Below, one piece after another: positions 1 to 12,900 of a stretch of 64,000 nt of DNA. The notes below the pieces were generated by a model that saw only the letters and a list, made by a program, of their open reading frames with translations, was not told the DNA's origin and did not search any database. A program made the position numbers and the translations under genes. Within the stretch, counting starts at the first letter, position 1; every line of letters starts with the position of its first letter. This stretch comes from Fratercula arctica. Taxonomy: Eukaryota > Chordata > Aves > Charadriiformes > Alcidae. The DNA is taken from contig CANTUZ010000008.1 of the NCBI GenBank assembly GCA_947846985.1, forward strand, positions 27,175,352 to 27,239,351, written 5' to 3'.

Positions 1-3000
1 TTTAGTTTAGCAACATATTTCTAAAGAATGCAAGGAAAGCCTTGAATTTTTTAATTAGCAGCTGGAGCCCCCTGATTTTGTGACTGGACAAGAAGAATGA
101 AGAAATTCTTTTATTAGCAGCTTGCTGTAATACAGCAATTTAGCTGTGAAAAAGAACAGCGCAGGTGCAGTATGTTAAGACCATCTAGAGTATCTGTCAG
201 ACCTCAGGAAACAATAACTAAATTAAAGATTTTAATGCATTAAAATTAAAAAAAGCAAAACCAAAGCTGTTTACTGACCTGAAACATTGAGGAAAATTCA
301 CCAGCAGAAGCAAAATCTTGTTGTACCATTTACATAATTAACCTGGCTTGGCTGAAGACTTCTAAGTTATAAATAAAATAAAAGGATATGTCGGATACTT
401 AGCCTGTTTTTTCTAAATGACTTGTCTATATAATTTGCAGGTCCATCTTGTATGTAGGTGCACATTCACGCAAGTATCCTCTGTATTCTCAGGCCATACA
501 AAAGTATTCTTGACTGTGATTTTCGTATTATTTGCCTGAAAAGTTGTGGTTCTCTGCTACAAAGGCTGGGAGTTCTAGGAAAGGAAGGCAGCAAGAAGAA
601 ATAGTTGACTGATATTTTACATCATAAGAATAATCTGAGTCAGACAAGGTAGTTTTGAAAATACCCTCTGCCATACCTAAGCCTATGTCTGAGGGGCAAT
701 AGGAGTGGGAGACAGAAAGCCAGAGAAGGCAAAGAAAATCCCAATTTTCTCTTACTGCCCGCAACTCTATGTATGAGGAAGCACATTAAACCAAAGGAGA
801 TTATCTTCAAGCAAGGTGTTGGAAGTGCTGCAGGTTTTTGCAACAAATGTTACTGACATCACGAATAAAGTGGTCCATATGATTTTTTTAAGTCTTTGCT
901 ATTTTAAACATCCCAGTTTACTGAATGTTCCTTCTGTTTACGGTTTCTTTTTCAGACTTGAATAGCAGCCCAAGCAATAATATCTCAATGTTAATCTAAC
1001 ATTAACATTTACATCGTTTGTTTAAATAGTGTACTTTGACACTATAGGTATAAAAATGTATGTTCTCAGGTCATTTTGCAAAGGTATGGTCAGAAGAGTA
1101 CGTATGAAGCGCGGCCCCAGATTCCCTTTCCAGCACAAGGCCTTTCTGCTCCAGTGCAATTTGAAGCACATCAAAGGTTCATGCCATGTCATGCTTTTGA
1201 GAGCTGAATGTACTTGATATGAAGGCACCTGAGGAAGAAGCTCTGACAGCAGCTATGATTTGGTTTTGGCAGGTAGGTATCTCTTTATTCTTTGACTCGT
1301 AGAAATATGTCACCATTTAAGAAGGAAACATTGTTTAAGTAGGAAAAAAATCTTTCTGCATCTTTGTGTATACTGAAACTGTCACTTCTGAAATGAATTC
1401 TCTTCCAGAATAAGGGTAATGACTTGTTACCTGCTCAGTTTGATCCTCTGTCCTTTCATCATGGCTTGCATCATGGCTTGCACTGGGAATGCAGCACTCT
1501 CAGCAGTACAACCATTCAGAGAAAAACCTAAAGAATGGAGAAAGCATACTAAAGCTGAGAGAAAATTATTCTGACAAACCTGTGTTTTGGAGTCATTCAT
1601 TTCTGACCCCCCTGCCTCCTTGCTTAAAAAGTTTCCTTCTGCTTCATCACCTCTTTGCCTGCATCTCTCGTAAATAGCTGAGCAGCCTCTCACTACAAAC
1701 AGTATCATTTAGGGTAGTTTCTCTAACGTTGCTTATCAAGGTGAAACTTCTGCCTTGGAGGTGTTTAATATGTTTCAGATTCATCTGCATTTCTTATCTA
1801 GGGATGCAACGCTTCCATAGCCTGCTGTAAAACAAAGCTGTTTTCAAGATTTCTTTTTTTTTTCTACTTTTACTTGTCATCCTTTAAAATAAATGGGTTT
1901 GCTATTTTAGTGATATATAATATAATGAAATGGATCCTTCTAAATTCTCTTTTTCCAGTGCTAACAAGGTGTGTGCCAGTAAATGTCCACGTAGGTAATA
2001 CTTCTTATAGCTGAATAACACTTGGGTGCCTGACAATCACTGTGTCCCTGTTATTTCTAGAATTAGTAGTTTGCCCCATTCATCAGTAATCTTACTTCAT
2101 CCATTCTGAGGTACAAGTTTCTTGCAGGAGTGCACAACCATTTCGGTTACTTTTTTTATTGACCACATTCAAATTCAGAGCCTTGAAAATTCATCACTGG
2201 TCCAGCTTTTGAATTATCCTTCTCATAAAACTGTAACAGAAGGACAACTGGTGTGGGAGAATCACAGAGAATTTTCCTCTGCTAAACTGTGACTTTGGAA
2301 CCAGGGACAAGATACTAATCTCATCACTCAACAAAGTGAAAGATCCCTCCCTTTGACTTTTAATACAGTAACACAGAATAATCTAAAATGTCAATATACA
2401 CTCCTCCTTCCTTTCGAGGCTACAGAAGATCAGGACCAATTGGATTACAGAGAGTACCAACTTGGTTTAGGATAATGCTTTAAGTACACAGTGATAAGCA
2501 GGATAAACAGGGAACTATTTCCACTGGGGCACCAACACAAGATGGCATAGACTATAGAATATAGGCTAGAATAATGCACCGTCTCCTGTATTACTTAACA
2601 CAATGGGCCTGTCACCAGAATTAACTCCTGAATTGTACTCTTGGAACTACCTGAACAACCACTTTGAGTAAAAGGCATTTTAGGTTAATTATTTGAGCTC
2701 TCCTTTACTTCAGAACCAAAGAGGTTTCATTTGGATTTGCCACAGTTACTGTTATAGTGGAGGCCATATACAATTCTCATAAGGCAAATGCAGGGTCTCA
2801 ATTTGATCAAAACCAGAATGTGTTTATTTTGATCTTTTACAAGTATTCTGAACTGATCTATTAATCTGTAAGGCATTTTTATCTTTGAGACACATTACTC
2901 CACTAGGATTGATTCACGTTCTGTACCCACAAAATGCAAGGGCTGGTGTTAAGAACAACAATTTAATCAATTGCCCAGTGAGTGAGCCCATGTGTGCAAT

Positions 3001-3520
3001 TTCTGTACAATGAACTTAGTGCACCATTTTAATTGAAAATTCCCTGATTAGATATTTTACAACCGACATTTAAAAATTAGATGGCTGAACCTAAACTATA
3101 TGAAAGTTTTCTTTCTTAGTCTAATATGGACTCGTGTAAAGTGAAAGTTTTTAGCTTGCTTTTTTTTTTTTCCCCCTGTAAGCGAGTTATTGGTCTTCAA
3201 ATAGCTGTAATTAAGGATACAAGCAATATGCAGAATGAGAATGATTTACAGCACATCAGCTTTGTTCTAAAGCAAAGGCAGAAAACAATGACATGTCGGT
3301 GAGAAATTAATTTCTTTATGACAATTAATTATTAGGCCCTGCATGCCAATAACAGGGAAATAATTCATGTAAGAAAATACTTTTATAAATTGTTGGATGA
3401 CACAGTAAAAAGCTGATTATAATAGAGTACATCATAACAAGTAATTGGCCTCAAGAAGGTCCTCTTCAGTGCTCCGCTACATGCTTGGATATAACACAGT
3501 GACTTTGGGTGTTTGGCATG
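1..3520. other. Unique AT-rich non-coding DNA
   Basis: No gene or recognisable young repeat is visible. Open frames are short, overlap on both strands and match no family I know. The stretch has scattered short A and T runs, including a T tract of about 12 at 3160. The part from about 3010 to 3440 is rich in homeobox-like TAATTA cores and SOX-like ACAATG or CAAAG motifs and reads like a conserved non-coding element; that impression is an inference and is listed as a finding. Confidence 0.6.
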
Positions 3521-3527
3521 TGACTTT

Positions 3528-3590
3528 GGGGGGTTGGACTAGATTATCTTTAAAGGTCCCTTCCAACTCAAGGCACTATGTTCTGATGTT
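3528..3590 (+). repeat. CR1 LINE 3'-terminal fragment
   Basis: The segment carries the CR1 3' end signature: a GGTTGGACTAGATTATCTTT block, then AAAGGTCCCTTCCAACTC, then a decayed terminal repeat around CTATGTTCTGATG. Only about the last 60 bases of the element are present, which fits the severe 5' truncation usual for avian CR1 copies. The orientation is plus. Substitutions in the terminal repeat suggest an old copy. No coding part remains. Confidence 0.85.
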
Positions 3591-6500
3591 GATGTGGTAA
3601 AACTACTGAGAATGTTGACGAGGTGAGAAAGGTATCCAAATATGTCAGCTTTAATAAACTTCTGCAGTTTTCAGCCTAAGCTCATTCTCTATACACATTG
3701 TCCATCTTCACAACAGAAATTAAAACAGTGAGAACCTCCAAGATGTCTTTTGAAGACACAACGGATAAAGATAAAAATTGTGGAAAATGTGGGCCATAAC
3801 CATTTGCAAAATCAGGGCCCAACTTGTAGAGAAATTAAGAAACATCATACACGCAGGAAATATTTTGTGTCAGCTTCTCAATTTCTGTTATAACATTAAC
3901 AGTGAACAGGAGGAAATGGATCTTAAGTTAATTATTGCTCCCTATCTTTGAAAAACAAGACTATTCTGCATGCTAAATTGAGAACCCAAACTTTGAGCCA
4001 TCAAAATCAGCTTATTCATTGCTTTTGCCATAGAGGCTTTTATCACCACCCAACAGCCAGGGCAATTGTAAACAGTAACACCTAATTCATCAAGTTTCAC
4101 ATTTCTGGGCAAAGTTAGGGTTACCAAGAATCACTTGTTTCCACTAGAGCAAAATTGTCTAGACCAAACATAACTGTTTCTGTTGTCAAAATGGAAATTC
4201 TCTAAACCAGGTTTGGGTTTTTTTTTCCATGTTCCAGGTCACAACTCAGCAAAGGAGGAGGAGATAGTACAACATAACCAGAGGTTATGAGGAGCATGAG
4301 GAGGGAAACTAGAAGCTAAATATTTTCTTTCATCTATTGTTCAGAAAAAATGCCAACTTTCTAGGTGCTACAAGCTTGCTGCAATAAATGTGATATAAAT
4401 ACACGTAAAGGCAGGTGGACTTAATTCAAATCAATCATATTGAAGTATATTAAGTGCTTGAGCACTGCATGGTTTTAAGAGCTTCCTAGCTTCAAAAGCA
4501 CTAAACTTTCCCTATAAAGGAGCCAGGCTATCTGCTACTCTTAATACCCTCCCTTTGAATTCCTCCTTTGCCAGCTAGGACTTGGTCAGAGTGAACCTGT
4601 GTGATAGAGTTTCAATGTATTAATACATAAAAAGCAATTTCAAGTGAGAAAGAAAAATAGTTGTTTCAGAGTAAGGAAAAAATTTATGGCCAGAAAAGCA
4701 TTTAGAAATGCAAATGGAAGCTTGGCACTTTACATTTCCATGTTTCCTGCAGGCAGAGTAAATCCCAGCAAGTTGTGCTGGATTCTTGAATAATGAAGAG
4801 AAAAGCAAAAAAATTCCTAAGTTAAACTAAGCAGGAGGAAAAAATTCCTTTGCTGAAGGTATAGGGAAAATTTCAGAAGTACAAACCCTATAGCAGTCTG
4901 ACTGCTTAGCAGTGAAAAGGGAAAAATAGAAAAAATTAACGTAGTTCCTGAAAAAGACAGAAAGTATCTGAAATTTCTTTACTGAGACTCATTTCAAAGC
5001 TATCAAAGAAAGATATGAGACATGTTTTCCATATCTTGATAGTAGACAGGTTGATCTGGAGATATTTTGCTCTTTATTTCAAATGCTTTTAACATCTAGT
5101 TGAAACAAAAAGCTAGAGAAGATTCAGTAACCCAGAAATTTCATATTTTTCTGCTCACAGTCTTTAATTTCCTTTCGGGCTTTCAAGTTTTGCACCCAAA
5201 ATTAGAGGTTAGTTGAGCAAACATTATACATGTCAACACACCAATGCAAGTCACATGTACTCTTCATTAATTCAAAATGAGGTATTTCTTAGAAAGACCA
5301 AAACAACAGCAGAGCTGTTCAGAACTTGTCTTCCCAAACTGAGTCAATTTGGCAGGTTGCAGAGGTAAAGATTGTTCTTCTAAAACAGATTTTATACTCC
5401 TGGGACAAAGCAAAGCAGAAGGAAGATTTTAAAGTAAGCAAAGTGACCAATGGTTTCTACTTAGTAGGATTTTAATTTCATATAAAATTCAGAAATTTCC
5501 ATTAGTTTGCCTGATTTTCCAATACATTTTCATATATGAGACTGTATTTAATGAAAGTCTTTAAAATGATTTTCCAATTTCTTTTAGTATTATATTTCCA
5601 CATATTTGCCTTCAAAGGCTTTTGATGCGTACTACAATTGCACAAATCTACTGATATTTTTCTCAGTCCTATTTAGGTGAATGACTAATGGTCTACTGAA
5701 AGAGCTTCTGTACAGGCCAAAAATCTATCAAGCCTTTCATGTAACTATATATTTTCTTTTTTCCTCTTTCACTGCTCATTAGCTTAAACCTTCGAATTCT
5801 CAACCATCAACAAGGCAAGAATACCTTTCTTCTAGCCCTGGTTTTATTTTTATAGTTTCAATACTTTATTTTCAGCTTTTGAAATCAAAAATATTGAAAT
5901 AGTTTTAATGCACCTAAGATTGAATATAGATAACATAGCTGTGAAAATGGTAAGGTGCATAAGTTTAGATGTGTTAAGTGAGATTTAAGTTCTTGAAAAT
6001 AACTTCCCCTTCCAGGCAAAACCCTTAATTTCTTATTACTTCTGGAAATTTTGGCTAAGCAGTAGAGAGTGTTTGACATTTGTTCAGTTACTATATGACA
6101 CCATCTTTAAAATAGTAATTTTAATATTTAACTATTATTTCCCAAACGTAGAGGAACCAGTATTTAACCATCTACTACACTACTCCCCCAGCTGGCTAGT
6201 CATCTTCATTACAGATTATTATATACCAGGCCACAGTAAAATAGGTGCCAATGAAAGACAAGGATTGATGTCCCATACCACCTTCTGTATAACAAAATCC
6301 TCCTTGCAGTACACCTGGCAAAGCTGTTTTATTACTAACATTACAGATGAAAATGTGTGGCTTTATTTGGGGCAGGAAGGAAAAGGAGGAGAAAAGATAA
6401 GAGAAGTTTTGTGTTAATATCTTGTATTTGTTAATGAGAATGCATTTTGTGTGGTAAGATAGTCACCAAAATCTAACACAGGAGATGAACGTAACTTTTC

Positions 6501-6679
6501 ATGTGGTGGCTATTCTTTACAATGTTTTAACTATTTTGTCTTTTATGGTCTTATTAGCTTTGTAAGGTGAATGTAATTGGTTGATTTTTTAAAGGTAAGG
6601 GTCAGCATGGGCTTTTACAGGAATTTGCCATATTCCAAAGTTATTTGTTAGAGTCCTTATTAACACTTATAAATACTTA
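3591..6679. other. Unique AT-rich non-coding DNA
   Basis: I see no gene here. The longest open frame, 6073-6417 plus (114 codons), has no recognisable domain, no codon signal and no neighbouring exon structure, so I treat it as chance. Short A/T runs occur but there is no clear interspersed repeat. Confidence 0.6.
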
Positions 6680-6990
6680 AAGGGTGGGTGTCAGGAGGAT
6701 GGGGCCAGTCTTTTTTCAGTGGTGCCCAGTGACAGGACAAGAGGTAACGGGCACAAACTTGAGCATAGGAAGTTCCACCTAAACCTGAGGAGGAACTTCT
6801 TTACTTTGAGGGTGGCAGAGCACTGGCACAGGCTGCCCAGAGAGGTGGTGGAGTCTCCATCTCTGGAGACATTCAAAACCTGCCTGGACGTGTTCCTGTG
6901 CAACCTGCTCTGGGTGACCCTGCTCTGGCAGAGGGTTGGACTAGATGATCTCCAGAGGTCCCTTCCAACCCCTATCATTCTGTGATTCTT
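6680..6990 (+). repeat. CR1 LINE 3' end with ORF2 C-terminal relic
   Basis: This is a 311-base 5'-truncated CR1 retrotransposon in plus orientation. The frame at 6719-6985 contains the C-terminal part of the CR1 ORF2 protein (endonuclease/reverse transcriptase), recognisable by SDRTRGNG near its start, then a [19 protein letters not shown] stretch and [10 protein letters not shown]. The nucleotide 3' end has GGTTGGACTAGATGATCTCC, AGAGGTCCCTTCCAACCCC and ATTCTGTGATTCT. In my recollection of related copies the frame stops with TAG just after the CNLL codons. Here that position reads TGG, so the frame runs on into the 3' untranslated region. The copy lacks the 5' region and the catalytic reverse-transcriptase core, so it is dead. 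It keeps good similarity to the family, so it is younger than the other short CR1 tails here. Confidence 0.93.
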
Positions 6991-9900
6991 ACAAGTTACT
7001 TTTGAGCCTCTATCCTTTTCAGCCTAACATTCTGTCTCTTGTTCAATATTTTCAAATATATACGTGCTAACAGGAACACATGACTTGATAAAGACTTTAA
7101 CATATGATTTGCCAACTCTTGACATACTAATTCCACTTTAGGCCTATTGTAAGCTTAATATCTCAAATGAAGGCAAAGGTTTTCCAATAGCACGTTCAAC
7201 CAATTGCAAGTAAACAGGGAATACGGCTGACCAACATATCAAATAACTGAACATTGAAAAGGTCAAAATGGTCTGATTTACAGTACTGTCATGTTGTGCA
7301 GGATGTGTGAGGCATTTTAATGCTCATTTCACATTCTACAATGACAATGTCTATAATGAATAGGAAATGACACATTATGAATTCATTCTTGTGATGATAA
7401 TTGTAATGAGAATAGTGAATGGTACAACAAATCTAATCTATCTTCGTGACAATTTGAAAACTGTAATCTGATTGCAATCCTGGGGTATTTTTCAGACATT
7501 TTCTAGAAGAAAACTAAATACAATTAAGTGGCAAAAAATACTTTATCTCCCATATATGTTATGCCCATATTTATTGGAAAGTTGTGTGATCTGTGTAAAT
7601 CTTATACAAAAGGTTTTCATTTAATTACATGGAAACTTTGATTTTCCTTTTATTTCAGCATAGTATGTTATAATTTATTAAGAGAACTTTAAAGGTCATC
7701 AACTCTAAATTACACATTAACAGAGGATAAAGAAAAGAATTGGAAAAACTTGAGTTATTCCAATAATAATCAGATGTTCTGTATGTAAGATAGTAGGACA
7801 TAGTGATGTATTGCATTTAATAAACCTCTATGTTTAGAAAATCACACTCTCCACTACAAAAAACAGGGCTTAGTTACTTTGCAGATTTCAGAACCTTTTT
7901 CTTAGGAGCATGAGAGGAAACAGGCTTTGTTCCAGTGAAAGACACAGCAGTACACTTCCTGCAAATTCACAGGCAATAGTTTCCATCCCCACAGTTGTAT
8001 TACTAGAAACAGGAACCACAATATTTGCTTGTGCCTAGTTATTACAGTTTCTACCAAAAATTTAAGCCTACCCCCCACCCCAAGCATCCTACCATCTGAT
8101 TTCAATGCTCAGAAGTAAATAATGGCTCCACAGCAGCCTCTTGCAAAAGTCAGACTGACTGACCTTGCTGGGACCAGGACCTTATTATTGCTTGCTAATA
8201 GCTTCTGTCATCCTCTCTGTCTACCACTGATGACACTCATACAACACACCAGGTCTCAACTTCCTCAAACCAGTCTCAAAAACCTGAATTTAAGTCCAAG
8301 GACCACTTCCCTCTGAGATATCCTGCCTTTGCTTCGCCATAACTTCAATGTTCTTTTCTGTTTTAATCCTGTTGCTTTCTTACTGTCTGGGTAACTGAAT
8401 CAAGTCTATAGTGTTGCTCATAACCTATGCTTGAAGTCATGTAGAGGAGAGCTCATTTAATGGATCATTGCTTGCTAAGTTTATATAGTATTGCTTGGCT
8501 TGCAAACCAGTTCTGTATGTACCTTGTTACACAGCTGATGTTCTTGTAACCATGCTGCTGTATCAACTGAAATTTATGTTTCTGCTTAAGATTTGCTTTG
8601 GGAATGATTTATTTTGTTTTCAACAGTAATTTGTATTCCAACTGGGCCTGTACTAGTAAATGCAGAAAGCATTCTCTGAAAGGTTTACATAAGCAAAAAT
8701 ATAATGACAGTCTGTAATTTTCATGGATGAACTTTTAATAGAAGTGTTCTAGTAAACAGCAACAATTTGTGTTCACTTGTAGAATTAAAATCACTTGATA
8801 TGTTGATTGTATTGAATTAGTCACCTGTATATGTCACGGGTGTTGACTATTGAATTTTTTTAAAAGGTCTTTATTGATTTTTAAGGAGAAAATGTATTTA
8901 AAAGGTGGCCCACTAGTGTAATTCTGCTCATTATAAAGTGCTAAATAGCTGAAGGGGACTAAAAGAGTATTTGGAAAAAGAGAATCTATTTTTAACTAAT
9001 TAGCTTTGAATCATTTGTCTAGCTAATCCATGTTTTCAATCTATGGCAGTATTTGGGATGTAATTGAAAACTAACTTTCTAATGAATGTGCAGATTGCCC
9101 TAAATAGGAAAGATTACAGCGCTTATGAAAGGGGACAGAAACAGTCACAAACAGGTACTGCAGGACTGGGGGCATGACTCATGTACGAGCGGTCACTAAG
9201 ATGCCCTGAACATGTGCACATCTGAGCTAGCACCCACGTTGCAAATCAGATGCCAATCTGTTAAAATCATAGAACACTGACAGCAAGATTATAGCAATTT
9301 AAAATCGAGACTTTAAGCTGAAAAATTATTTTGTTTCAGGTAAACTGTATCACTATGACTGGGATAGCTTTTTATACATAGTCAGTAAAGATGAATGACT
9401 TGACTTTGGGAACAAAAACCCAAAATGATTTGGGGAACAGTTAATCCTATTACACTTTTGTAATTTCACAATTTCTGTAACAATCTAAATGTTATTGGAG
9501 TTTCAGCTCTTAAATGCCTTCTTTAGTTTGCCTATATAATTGAGTAGTATAAAAGAAAGAAATAAGCTTCGTTTGTTGTTTTTTATTTATACCAAACATA
9601 CATTGTAAACAAACAGCCAACATAAAGAACAAATCTTTATATTAAGATAAAGCAGCTAAATAGACAATGTTCATTAATAGAAAATGGTTGTTTAGCAGAA
9701 AGCCAAGAACTTGCTAGAAATTTAGAAAGTTATCATGCTCTGCCAAACTTCACTTGCGTCAAAACAGAAAGGGAGCCAAAGCTACTGAGACCAGGTCCAG
9801 CTGCATTCTATCATACATCCACCTGCAAACATGAGTCTGAAAGTACCCAGAACATTTATGAATTACTTTCAAATTTCATGGTATCAAACTACTTTTTGTA

Positions 9901-12900
9901 GATGAGGCCTGAACTCCTTCCCTGTTATTCCTTTGTGCCTTGAAATTTTTAAGAATTTCTTTGCTTTAGTAGATATGCCCATGTTTTAACAACCTGTTGA
10001 GTTAATTGCTTTCTAACATGGCTTTTTACCCCATATCAAATGTATTTGGAAATTGGGACAGTTGGAATGTGTGATTTCTGTAGGATTTTGCAATTGCTAT
10101 AGTTACATCTCACTTCCTTTTAGACTTCTATTGTCCGAAACACTTGCCTTGATGAAACCACCAGTATGGTGGGTTTATGAAAACCCAGAGCTGAACCATT
10201 GTTAGTCTTCAGCACCAGAGGATGCAGCCTTCAAACAGAGATAGTATCCAAAACCTGCTGGATCCACTTCACATAGAAGAGTGGCCTTTAATCTCGATGT
10301 TGCTCTGCATTCCTTTGTTCCAATGTGATGCAGTGTATGCACTTAGTTTCCTTACCCTTTAAAAAGAGGCAGGAACACAACAGCAAATAGTTTTGGAGCT
10401 TTGGATCTAGTAGTTGCATTCACCATAAAACTGGTGTGTGCTACTTCCTGACTTCGAAGCACTTTATAAGACATATTTATTGTTGTTCTCTCCCACAAAG
10501 AAAAACAAAACCGAGCAGGAATACTTTTAATTATCTGCTAAGATAAAGCAAATCTTTTTGAGAAAGATTAAGTATCAAAACAACTCTGCATTAATGTGAG
10601 AAGAGAAAAAACAAACAAGTAGCATTTATTTATTTCATTTGTATTTCTAGACATCCTGCAGAATAGGCAGTCATATTTTAAGTAACCTCACTTAACTTAA
10701 AAATACAGTGCCTGTAAATAATACCCTAAGTGCAACAAGCCCATTAAGATATAACTGAACATCAGTAAACTAGACAATGTAAACACTCCAACACTTTGGT
10801 TCTATCTCTAATTTTCCATTACAATTTCCACCTCAATTTCCAAACAGGAGAACTTCAATGTTTACAGATCCATTACTTTTATCTACTGTTCCGTTAGTTC
10901 TCCGGGAAAGAACTGTGCATTTATTATACCACTAAATAGAAGTCTGGACCACAAACAAAACAACAGTAATGTTGAAATATTGTTTTATCTCCTTCCTGTA
11001 ACTTTCCCCCAATACATACTTGTCTTTCTCATCTCTTGAAAGATGCTGATGCTTGGAAAATTAGCTCCTACAATCTAAGCCGCTATGAACAAGTCTGAAA
11101 AATCCACACTGTACATGACCTATTTTGATCAAACTCCACTGAAGTTAATGGAACTATCCTTGTTAGGATATTTCAGTGACAACTGTTCCACTGGAATACC
11201 CTGAAAACAAAACTACTTTTTGCAAGTATTTTGCAAATATTTACCCAATAAATTTTCCTTGGAGGGAAGTGACTAGTATTTTGTGTATTCCTCTGGGAAG
11301 CAAAAGTTTTTCTGTGTAAGTCCTACAGGATCCATTCATGTAGAAAAAGTAAGCAGCACTGGAGGTGCTCAATTCTAAAATAAATGGGTTATGAGCACAA
11401 CTGGCCAAGCGGAGGCTTGTAGGGAACCTTTCTTCTCTGGGCAAGTTCTTGCATGCTGCCACAGTTCTGTTTTTCTGCTGGGAGTTATTTCTACTCCCAA
11501 CACCTGCAAGGACACAGCAGGGCAAGGAAATGTGGCAGTACTTCTGAAGACCCTATGTTATGTGGAGCTGCTCCAGTTAGAAGTTCACTCAGTCTTTGGG
11601 AACAGAAAATGAGATATTTTGTTGTCTTAGGAATTTCCAAGGCAGGGCTGTACAGCTCCTGTTCCACTGTGAAGTTGATATGAATAATCTCCTTTTTCTT
11701 TCTGCCTCCCTGGTGAAATTGCTCACAGTAGGGGTTTTGGTTTTCATTTTGTTTTGGGTTAGGGTTGGGGTTTTTTTCAGAAATGACTGTCAATCATATA
11801 ATTAGCCCTGCATTTTCAGGACCCACTTGAATAATAAGAGCTTGTATTGTTTTGTCACTTTTATTGAACAAGATCTCTCAGCACACAGCAGGCAGTTTAA
11901 TGTCACTGGCCATCATTTAACTACTCATGCCCTCTTTGATTCATTCCCCAATGTTGTAGAATTGATATTAATTTTTAAGAATTGGACAGTAAGATAAATG
12001 ATTTTGGTTTTGTTTTACCCTGAAATAGTAAAGAGGTCAGAAATAATTTATCTTGGCATGACACAGCCTGACCAGGCAGATAGAACTTCCTGACAATTTG
12101 CTTTGGGAAAGTGTTTGCTGTTACCACCAGCTCAAACACCTGGATGTTGAACCTTAAAGCCCTCTTCCCAGCTCTGTTTCTTTTTTAATTCTCTTTGGTG
12201 TACACTGATTTAAAGGCAGTAAAGGGTAATTGAGTACAATGCTATTTTTGAAAGAGCCAGAGATCTTAACTATTTCCCTCTGCTTCAGTCTTCTCATCCT
12301 TTGCAGTGTGAAAAGGATTTGAATTCACTCTGATGTTAGGATCTATCTGACAAAATAGAAAGCAACACTAAAAGCTGTCTCAATTAGAAACACTAGGCCT
12401 GTGTTCTGCCATGCTCAACCAGACCATGCAAGAACACGCTCTTCAGCTACGCATCTCCCATCTTCTGCTCCAACATGACTGTCTACTTCCTTTTGGATTT
12501 TTTTGCTTTTCCATAAAAATTTGCTTGAAAGGTGATATGAATGAGTCAGGTTTTGCAAGATGAGTCACAGTGCACTACCAACATATTAATGATTTCAGTT
12601 ATTTACTAGACAATAGTAGAACTGGGGAAAAAAATTGACAGCCTGTCACAGACAATGCTAGCTAAGTTGTTTAAATCATCTCTAGGCATGTTCTAATTTA
12701 GCTCATTATTAATTTCCTGCCAGGAAATCACTGCCCTAAACCTCTGTAATTCAGACATAAGTCATTCTAAACTCTCATACAGACAGCTGATTGAACCCAA
12801 GACTTTTGTCTCGTTACAAAGCCCAGATGCTTTCAGGCAGAAGACTGTTCTAGGCATTTAATATTTTGAAACAAAATGTACTGTATAATTAATTGAGTAT

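Noticed and set aside
6073..6417. 114-codon plus-strand open frame
   Set aside because: No recognisable domain, no splice context and no codon bias; consistent with chance.
11755..11772. TTAGGG-like run suggesting an interstitial telomere
   Set aside because: Only about two imperfect units (GGGTTAGGGTTGGGG), far below an array.
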